Shown: one piece after another, positions 4,189-8,206 of the stretch
How positions within the stretch are numbered: position 1 is the stretch's first letter
Layout: each line of letters starts with the position of its first letter
Assembly: GCA_028715665.1 (NCBI GenBank)
Contig: JAQURI010000063.1
Coordinates: 1 to 8,206 of the forward strand
Reading direction: 5' to 3'
DNA length: 8,206 bases
Source of the DNA: Candidatus Ratteibacteria bacterium
GTDB lineage: Bacteria; CAIJMQ01
Notes under the pieces: model-generated
Databases searched by the model: none
What the model saw: the letters and a program-made list of their open reading frames with translations, nothing else
Told to the model about the DNA's origin: nothing
Program-made: the position numbers and the translations under genes

Positions 4189-5433
4189 ATGTCACAATCT
4201 CAAAAAAGTCATTTTGAAGATGCTTTTATAGATTCTGCATCTATAGCACAGATTGTCCAAGCATTTCAAAGAGGTATGATGGAAGCTGATAGTTGGAGTT
4301 GGATATCTTTGGTAGAGTTAACAAGTTTTTTAACCTTTACTAATAATATTCATATTATGGGATATTCTGTGCCTGAAAACACAGGTCTGGAGGCATCCTT
4401 ATTAAAAGAACTTCATAGATATAATTTCATAAAGCCAGTACAGGGTCAAATAGAGTTTGATGTTGCCAATGAAGCAATTATAGAAACTTTTAATTATGAT
4501 GTTAATGTAAGAAAAGCACACGACCACCTTGTTGCTATTAGTTCCAACCGAGAACATCAAAACTGGAGAAGATGGGTAAGAACCAATGCATGGGTACTGC
4601 ATGCCAGAGCAGGTTACGGCCTTTTCGATAAAGATTATATTCCAGTTTTATCTAAGATTATCTGTAACGGTGATAACAATGAACTTACAAAATTGTGGGA
4701 AAAAACAACCGATATTAAGTATGTTCAGACAATATCTAATATTAATCCTACATCTATAAATATCAAGGGAGCAGCAGATGTTGCGATAATTGACGATGCC
4801 TTTATGATGGCTGCAAAGTTACGAGGTCTAATATATGTACTTAACAATTATTCTGTTAGTCTCCACCATTTTCGCAGACCTTTTATAGATATCTTTTTTC
4901 CACAAGCAAAATTTAGTAATGGCACTATAAAAGAAATTAAAGCAAAATTGACAGATACCGAACGTTGGACTGTTGTTCTTCTTATAGCAATATCGCTATC
5001 ACTACCTCCCGAAGAAGGTGCTATAACTTGGGTAAAAAATATGGCAAGTGTCAGAAAATTTATAAAGCAGTTAGAACAAGAAAAAAAGACCAGTCAACTT
5101 CTAGAAGAACAAGGGAACCCTGAAAAAACTAAAAAAAATGCAATTAAGTTAGTAAGAGAAAAGCTTGAAATTAAAACCATACCTGACATATTTGAGAAGA
5201 TTGATGAGAAACTTAAGGCATTTTTCCCAACAATAATATCTATCATATTAAAGCAAATTCCTGAAGCTGAAGCAATTCAGCCTTACTCACCAGCTATTGC
5301 AAAAGTGATTGTTGAACTAAAGCTAACACAGAAGCTTTCAAAGAAGTATTACAACTCCGAAAAAAGACTTAATAAGCTAGTTGAAAAAGTTAACGGACGA
5401 ATTGAATCCGTGCTTAACAAAAAAGCTGATTAA
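4189..5433 (+). CDS. Unrecognised 414-residue protein
   Basis: I do not recognise this protein. The ATG has AAGGA 8 bases upstream and follows the MsrQ-like stop by 28 bases, so the two genes are probably co-transcribed. There is no signal peptide. One moderately hydrophobic segment (about 260-273, VVLLIAISLSLPPE) is too weak to call a membrane span. The N-terminal half is rich in Trp and aromatic residues (DSWSWISLVEL about 33-43, NWRRWVRTNAWVLHARAGYG about 125-144). The C-terminal third (about 290-414) is charged, Lys/Glu-rich and mostly helical in appearance, with possible coiled-coil stretches near 290-325 and 385-410. It contains no cysteine-rich metal site, Walker motif or nuclease signature that I can see. 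By eye it is more AT-rich than the hyp genes, which could mean transfer. Its stop overlaps the hypF stop on the other strand. Confidence 0.8.
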   Translation: MSQSQKSHFEDAFIDSASIAQIVQAFQRGMMEADSWSWISLVELTSFLTFTNNIHIMGYSVPENTGLEASLLKELHRYNFIKPVQGQIEFDVANEAIIETFNYDVNVRKAHDHLVAISSNREHQNWRRWVRTNAWVLHARAGYGLFDKDYIPVLSKIICNGDNNELTKLWEKTTDIKYVQTISNINPTSINIKGAADVAIIDDAFMMAAKLRGLIYVLNNYSVSLHHFRRPFIDIFFPQAKFSNGTIKEIKAKLTDTERWTVVLLIAISLSLPPEEGAITWVKNMASVRKFIKQLEQEKKTSQLLEEQGNPEKTKKNAIKLVREKLEIKTIPDIFEKIDEKLKAFFPTIISIILKQIPEAEAIQPYSPAIAKVIVELKLTQKLSKKYYNSEKRLNKLVEKVNGRIESVLNKKAD

Positions 5434-7787
5434 TTTTTACACCCCGCAATAACCGCCTGACCTAAAGATAATCCCCCGTCGTTTGTAGGAACTTTTTCGT
5501 GGATATATACTTTTAATCCTGCTTTTTTAAGCTCCTTATAAGCATTGGTCAATAGAAACATATTCTGGAAAACACCGCCGCCCAAAGCAACTTCCTTTAA
5601 CCCCGTCTCTTTTCTTATCTTCTTAGCCATATCAACTATAAGCCCAACAATTGTATTATGGAATTTCAGAGAAATAATTTCTTTGGATAACCTTTTCTTC
5701 AAATCTTCTATTATTCCTTTTATTGTTTCTTCCATATCAATTATATAAATATTATTTTCTTTTTTTATTGTGTATTTGTAGTTTCTGACTTCTGACTTCT
5801 GTTTTCTGTCTTCTGTAAGTATCATCTCCAACTCAATCGCCGCTTGACCTTCATAGTTGACCGTATTTCTTATACCGATTAACGAAGCAACTGCGTCAAA
5901 GAGCCGTCCCATACTTGAAGTAAGAGGAGCATTAACGCCCGAATCCAACATCTTTTGTAAAATTTTGCATTTCCCCTTATCAAGTTTTTTGACAAAGTTA
6001 ATGTCAAGTTTCCAAAGTTTATTTCCGAATATTGAATAAAGTTCGCTGAACGCTATTCTCCACGGCTCTTTTATCGCTTTTTCTCCGCCGGGAAGAGGAA
6101 TGTATTTAAAATGCCCCACCCGTTTGAAATCTTTATAATCGGCGAGCAGGAATTCTCCACCCCATAAATTTCCATCACTTCCTAATCCCGTTCCGTCAAA
6201 AGCAATACCTATTACTTTCTGGTTTCTCAACATATTATCAGCCATAACCGAAGCGATATGAGCGTGGTGATGCTGGATTGGGACAGAAGACAGATGACAG
6301 TTAACAGATGACAGATTTTTAGCATATTGGGTGGAGAAATATTCGGGATGTAAATCGTGAGCAATAATTTGGGGTTCAACTTCAAGCAGTTTCTTGAAAT
6401 GCTCTATGCCATTTACAAAGGAATTGTATGTTTCCGCATTTTCCATATCTCCGATGTGATGGCTTAGTATTACTTCATCGCCTTTAAGTATTGCAAAAGT
6501 ATTTTTGGAATGAGCGCCACAAGCTAAAATAGGGATACGGGATAAGGGGTAAGGGGTATGTATACTTATTGGGTCGGGCGTATAACCTTTAGAACGGCGG
6601 AGGATAAATTCCTTTTTGGTAGGCGGGAAAATTCTTGTAACAGAATCATCAGAGCGGATATATATATCGCGGTCGTGAAGCAAGAAATAATCAGCTATAT
6701 TTTTTAATCTTACCAGCGCTTCCTCATTTTCGTATGCAATCGGTTCATCGCTTATATTGCCGGAAGTCATGACTAATATTTCGGATTTCGGATTTCGGAT
6801 TTCGGATTTAAAAAGTAGATGGTGTAAAGGAGCATAAGGCAGCATGAAGCCGAGATATTTGTTGTTTGGAGCAACATAATTAGAAATCGGGATAAGGGAT
6901 ACGGGATAAGGGGTATTGGACTTTCTTTTTAAGAGGACAATTGGCGATTTCCAGGAAAGCAGGAATTTTTCTTCTTCAGGTGAAACTTCGCAATATTTTT
7001 TTATTGTTTTCAAATCCTTAGCCATTAAGGCGAACGGCTTGTCTTCTCTATACTTCCTGCTCCGCAAGGTCTTGACCGCTTTATCATTCAAGGCATCGCA
7101 GGCAAGATGAAATCCGCCCAATCCCTTTATCGCCACAATCTTTCCTTCTTTTAGTAGTTTAGTAGTTTTTTCTATCGCCTTTATTCCCTTACTCTCAACT
7201 CGAAACCCTAAACTATTAACTAGTTTCACTTCTGGTCCGCAAATTTCACACGCATTCGGCTGAGCATGGAATCTGCGGTCAGACGGATTGTCGTATTCAC
7301 TTTGGCAGGATTTGCACATCTTGAATTTTTTCATTGTGGTATTGGGTCGGTCATACGGGATATTTTTAATAATGGTAAAACGCGGGCCGCAATTAGTGCA
7401 GTTTATAAAAGGATAGAGATAACGCCTGTCTTCTTTGTCAAAAAGTTCCTTTAGGCAATCCTTACATACGGCAATGTCGGGAGAAATTCTTGTTTTCATT
7501 TCTTTGCCGGAAATACTTGAAAGGACTTTAAACTGGTTTTCTTTTACGGGTTTGATTTCCGTGACTTGAATGTCCGCTATTTCTGAACGGGAAGGCGGGG
7601 ATTTCTTCAATGCTGAAATAAAATTCTCAACATGAACTTTTGTTCCCTGCACTTCAATAATGACGCCTGACGAAGTATTGCTCACCCACCCCGTCAGTTT
7701 ATTCTGAGTAGCATATCTGTAAACAGTCGGGCGGAAACCTATTCCCTGGACTTTGCCCTGAATTTTTATACGCAGACGGTAAGACAT
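5430..7787 (-). CDS. hypF: HypF, carbamoyltransferase of hydrogenase maturation, with six repeat-derived loops
   Basis: HypF converts carbamoyl phosphate and ATP to carbamoyl-adenylate and transfers the carbamoyl group to the C-terminal Cys of HypE. Domains of the 785-residue product: acylphosphatase (about 1-90; GKVQGIGFRP with R19, and N37); two zinc fingers of form Cx2C-x18-Cx2C (C108/C111/C130/C133 and C158/C161/C180/C183); YrdC-like (about 200-385; KGLGGFHLACD 221-231, MTSGN 340-344); Kae1-like carbamoyltransferase (about 415-785; HHHAH 506-510, AFDGTGLGSDG 529-539, GGGVFQN 736-742, DGGLSLGQA 770-778). All expected motifs are present, so it is probably active. It is about 35 residues longer than E. 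coli HypF (750), the excess lying in loops encoded by 7-nt tandem arrays. The ATG at 7787 gives the normal family start. The frame stays open upstream to 8024, but that part covers hairpins and the metF end. No Shine-Dalgarno sequence is evident. Confidence 0.97.
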   Translation of the reverse strand: MSYRLRIKIQGKVQGIGFRPTVYRYATQNKLTGWVSNTSSGVIIEVQGTKVHVENFISALKKSPPSRSEIADIQVTEIKPVKENQFKVLSSISGKEMKTRISPDIAVCKDCLKELFDKEDRRYLYPFINCTNCGPRFTIIKNIPYDRPNTTMKKFKMCKSCQSEYDNPSDRRFHAQPNACEICGPEVKLVNSLGFRVESKGIKAIEKTTKLLKEGKIVAIKGLGGFHLACDALNDKAVKTLRSRKYREDKPFALMAKDLKTIKKYCEVSPEEEKFLLSWKSPIVLLKRKSNTPYPVSLIPISNYVAPNNKYLGFMLPYAPLHHLLFKSEIRNPKSEILVMTSGNISDEPIAYENEEALVRLKNIADYFLLHDRDIYIRSDDSVTRIFPPTKKEFILRRSKGYTPDPISIHTPYPLSRIPILACGAHSKNTFAILKGDEVILSHHIGDMENAETYNSFVNGIEHFKKLLEVEPQIIAHDLHPEYFSTQYAKNLSSVNCHLSSVPIQHHHAHIASVMADNMLRNQKVIGIAFDGTGLGSDGNLWGGEFLLADYKDFKRVGHFKYIPLPGGEKAIKEPWRIAFSELYSIFGNKLWKLDINFVKKLDKGKCKILQKMLDSGVNAPLTSSMGRLFDAVASLIGIRNTVNYEGQAAIELEMILTEDRKQKSEVRNYKYTIKKENNIYIIDMEETIKGIIEDLKKRLSKEIISLKFHNTIVGLIVDMAKKIRKETGLKEVALGGGVFQNMFLLTNAYKELKKAGLKVYIHEKVPTNDGGLSLGQAVIAGCKN
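5783..5817. repeat. Heptamer array in hypF, 5 units (TTCTGAC type)
   Basis: Units are TTCTGAC, TTCTGAC, TTCTGTT, TTCTGTC, TTCTGTA, exactly in 7-base register. They encode HypF residues 657-669 (LTEDRKQKSEVRN), a variable loop after the conserved YEGQAAIELE. Confidence 0.85.
6283..6317. repeat. Heptamer array in hypF, 5 units (ACAGATG type)
   Basis: Units are ACAGAAG, ACAGATG, ACAGTTA, ACAGATG, ACAGATT. They encode residues 491-502 (NLSSVNCHLSSV), ending just before the conserved PIQHHHAH metal-site motif. Confidence 0.85.
6532..6559. repeat. Heptamer array in hypF, 4 units (GGGATAA type, copy 1)
   Basis: Units are GGGATAC, GGGATAA, GGGGTAA, GGGGTAT. They encode residues 410-419 (HTPYPLSRIP) in the linker between the YrdC-like and Kae1-like domains, just before LACGAHSKNTF. 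Confidence 0.85.
6781..6808. repeat. Heptamer array in hypF, 4 identical units (TCGGATT)
   Basis: Four perfect copies of TCGGATT. They encode residues 327-336 (KSEIRNPKSE) between LHHLLF and the conserved LVMTSGN of the YrdC-like domain. This is the only array with no unit divergence, so probably the youngest or most unstable. Confidence 0.9.
6889..6916. repeat. Heptamer array in hypF, 4 units (GGGATAA type, copy 2)
   Basis: Units are GGGATAA, GGGATAC, GGGATAA, GGGGTAT. They encode residues 291-300 (NTPYPVSLIP) between PIVLLKRK and the conserved APNNKYLGFMLPY. The unit family is the same as at 6532-6559, 330 bases away. Confidence 0.85.
7191..7225. repeat. Heptamer array in hypF, 5 diverged units (ACTMTWA type)
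   Basis: Units are ACTCTCA, ACTCGAA, ACCCTAA, ACTATTA, ACTAGTT. They keep the leading AC and a strict 7-base step but are more diverged than the other arrays. They encode residues 188-199 (KLVNSLGFRVES) between the second zinc finger and the YrdC-like domain. Confidence 0.65.
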
Positions 7788-7862
7788 TGTTTTCTGGAGA
7801 TAGTTAATCTTCTGTACTAGAACACGGGGTTTAATCCCTCCCCGAATCCCGCAACGTAAAAC

Positions 7863-7897
7863 ATCAGAAAAATTTCCCGAAGGGATATTTTTCTGAT
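7863..7897. repeat. Hairpin between metF and hypF, possible bidirectional terminator
   Basis: ATCAGAAAAAT (7863-7873) pairs perfectly with ATTTTTCTGAT (7887-7897). Inside, after one mismatch, TCCC pairs with GGGA over a GAA loop. On the minus strand this reads as a short GC stem flanked by an A-run and a T-run (GGGAAATTTTT), the layout of a bidirectional factor-independent terminator. The GC stem is only about 4 bp, so strength is doubtful. If it works, it separates metF from hypF. It also sits within a wider ATCCCGCA/TGCGGGAT pair (7846-7853, 7902-7909). Confidence 0.5.
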
Positions 7898-7908
7898 ACT
7901 CTGCGGGA

Positions 7909-7951
7909 TAATCGTCACGTATTGAAAAATTAGATTTATACGTGACGATTA
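7909..7951. repeat. Hairpin over the metF stop codon
   Basis: TAATCGTCACGTAT (7909-7922) and ATACGTGACGATTA (7938-7951) form a perfect 14-bp inverted repeat with a 15-base AT-rich loop. The last three bases (7949-7951) are the metF stop codon. No T-run follows on the minus strand, so it may be a 3'-end stabilising stem or an operator-like palindrome rather than a terminator. Confidence 0.7.
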
Positions 7952-8206
7952 AAATCCTGCTTCCTGCAAAACGGACGGGACGTATTTTCCCCAACCGAGA
8001 GGCATTATGTGTATTCCCTGACAAAGCCCTTTCATACCTTTTGCAAGTTCCGCGGCAATCTGAACGCTGACTTTGGGCCTGTCTTCTTTACTCGCTTCCG
8101 CCATCATCTTTATATATTTTTCGGAAACATTAATGCCTGCAACGTGTTCATTCATGAATTTTGCCATGCCTGCGGATTTCAAAAGAACGATGCCGCCTAA
8201 AACAGG
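7949..8206 (-). CDS. metF: Methylenetetrahydrofolate reductase, C-terminal part (5' end outside window)
   Basis: The last 85 codons of a flavoenzyme that reduces 5,10-methylene-tetrahydrofolate to 5-methyl-tetrahydrofolate, used in methionine synthesis or the methyl branch of the Wood-Ljungdahl pathway. The reading frame is open to the right edge and begins PVLGGIVLLKSAGMAKFMN, the (beta/alpha)8-barrel segment ending in the LKSA-x-M-A motif that precedes the N-E-x-V-x-G-I stretch. It ends with GIHIMPLGWGKYVPSVLQEAGF; the GIHIM...GW...VP...AGF pattern is the standard C-terminus of the family. An apparent internal start at 8182 is a TTG and not a real start. The end is complete and its stop codon lies in a hairpin. 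hypF follows after 161 bases in the same direction. The neighbourhood hints at H2-linked C1 metabolism, which is inference. Confidence 0.88.
   Translation of the reverse strand, partial: PVLGGIVLLKSAGMAKFMNEHVAGINVSEKYIKMMAEASKEDRPKVSVQIAAELAKGMKGLCQGIHIMPLGWGKYVPSVLQEAGF

Noticed and set aside
7150..7165. Two copies of TTTAGTAG in hypF as a seventh array
   Set aside because: There are only two 8-base units, and they encode part of a conserved-looking helix (TTKLLK), so chance is likely.
5783..7225. Heptamer arrays as a CRISPR array
   Set aside because: Units are 7 bases with no spacers and lie inside a conserved coding sequence.
7788..8024. Longer HypF starting at 8024 (79 extra residues)
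   Set aside because: The extension overlaps the end of metF and both hairpins. The family's N-terminal acylphosphatase domain starts right after the ATG at 7787.

Overview
The window is bacterial DNA of moderately low GC content. It is dominated by a broken-up set of [NiFe]-hydrogenase maturation (hyp) genes, nearly all on the minus strand. Minus-strand order, 5' to 3': the 3' end of a methylenetetrahydrofolate reductase gene (metF, 7949-8206), hypF (5430-7787), hypC (2973-3185), hypD (1678-2856), an exported FKBP-type peptidyl-prolyl isomerase (876-1589), hypA (384-758) and the 5' part of hypE (1-387). Two plus-strand genes lie between hypF and hypC: a ferric-reductase-like/MsrQ-like haem membrane protein (3492-4160) and an unrecognised 414-residue protein (4189-5433). 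No hypB is visible.

Together the genes point to an anaerobic or facultative bacterium that handles H2 and C1-folate intermediates. HypF makes the carbamoyl-derived thiocarboxamide that becomes cyanide on HypE. HypC and HypD carry and assemble the Fe(CN)2CO unit. HypA delivers nickel. MetF would serve the methyl branch of the Wood-Ljungdahl pathway or methionine synthesis. The exported Mip/FkpA-type isomerase fits a Gram-negative-type envelope. I cannot name the phylum; the density of small repeats recalls genomes of uncultivated candidate phyla, but this is only an impression.

The most unusual content is the repeats, several of them inside conserved genes. (1) hypF carries six separate tandem arrays of exact 7-nt period (4 or 5 units each, different units), all translated in frame and apparently all in loops between conserved motifs. 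(2) hypD contains an 18-bp inverted repeat (17/18) bounding a 77-bp element that encodes about 27 extra residues just before the conserved CPGH motif, like a Rickettsia-type palindromic element in a coding sequence. (3) hypC is bracketed by two related 103-106 bp inverted repeats, each arm built from 10-nt-spaced RGTTAAYA units, which nearly fill the intergenic space on both sides. (4) Further hairpins lie at 823-857 (GC-rich, REP-like), 3368-3444 (large, multi-part, beside a near-consensus promoter), 7863-7897 and 7909-7951.

Two good sigma70-type promoters can be read: TTGACT-17-TATATT upstream of the FKBP gene (minus strand) and TTGACA-17-TATAAA upstream of the MsrQ-like gene (plus strand). 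hypF, hypC and hypD lack a recognisable Shine-Dalgarno sequence, and each is preceded by a repeat or hairpin region. hypA and the FKBP gene have clear ones.
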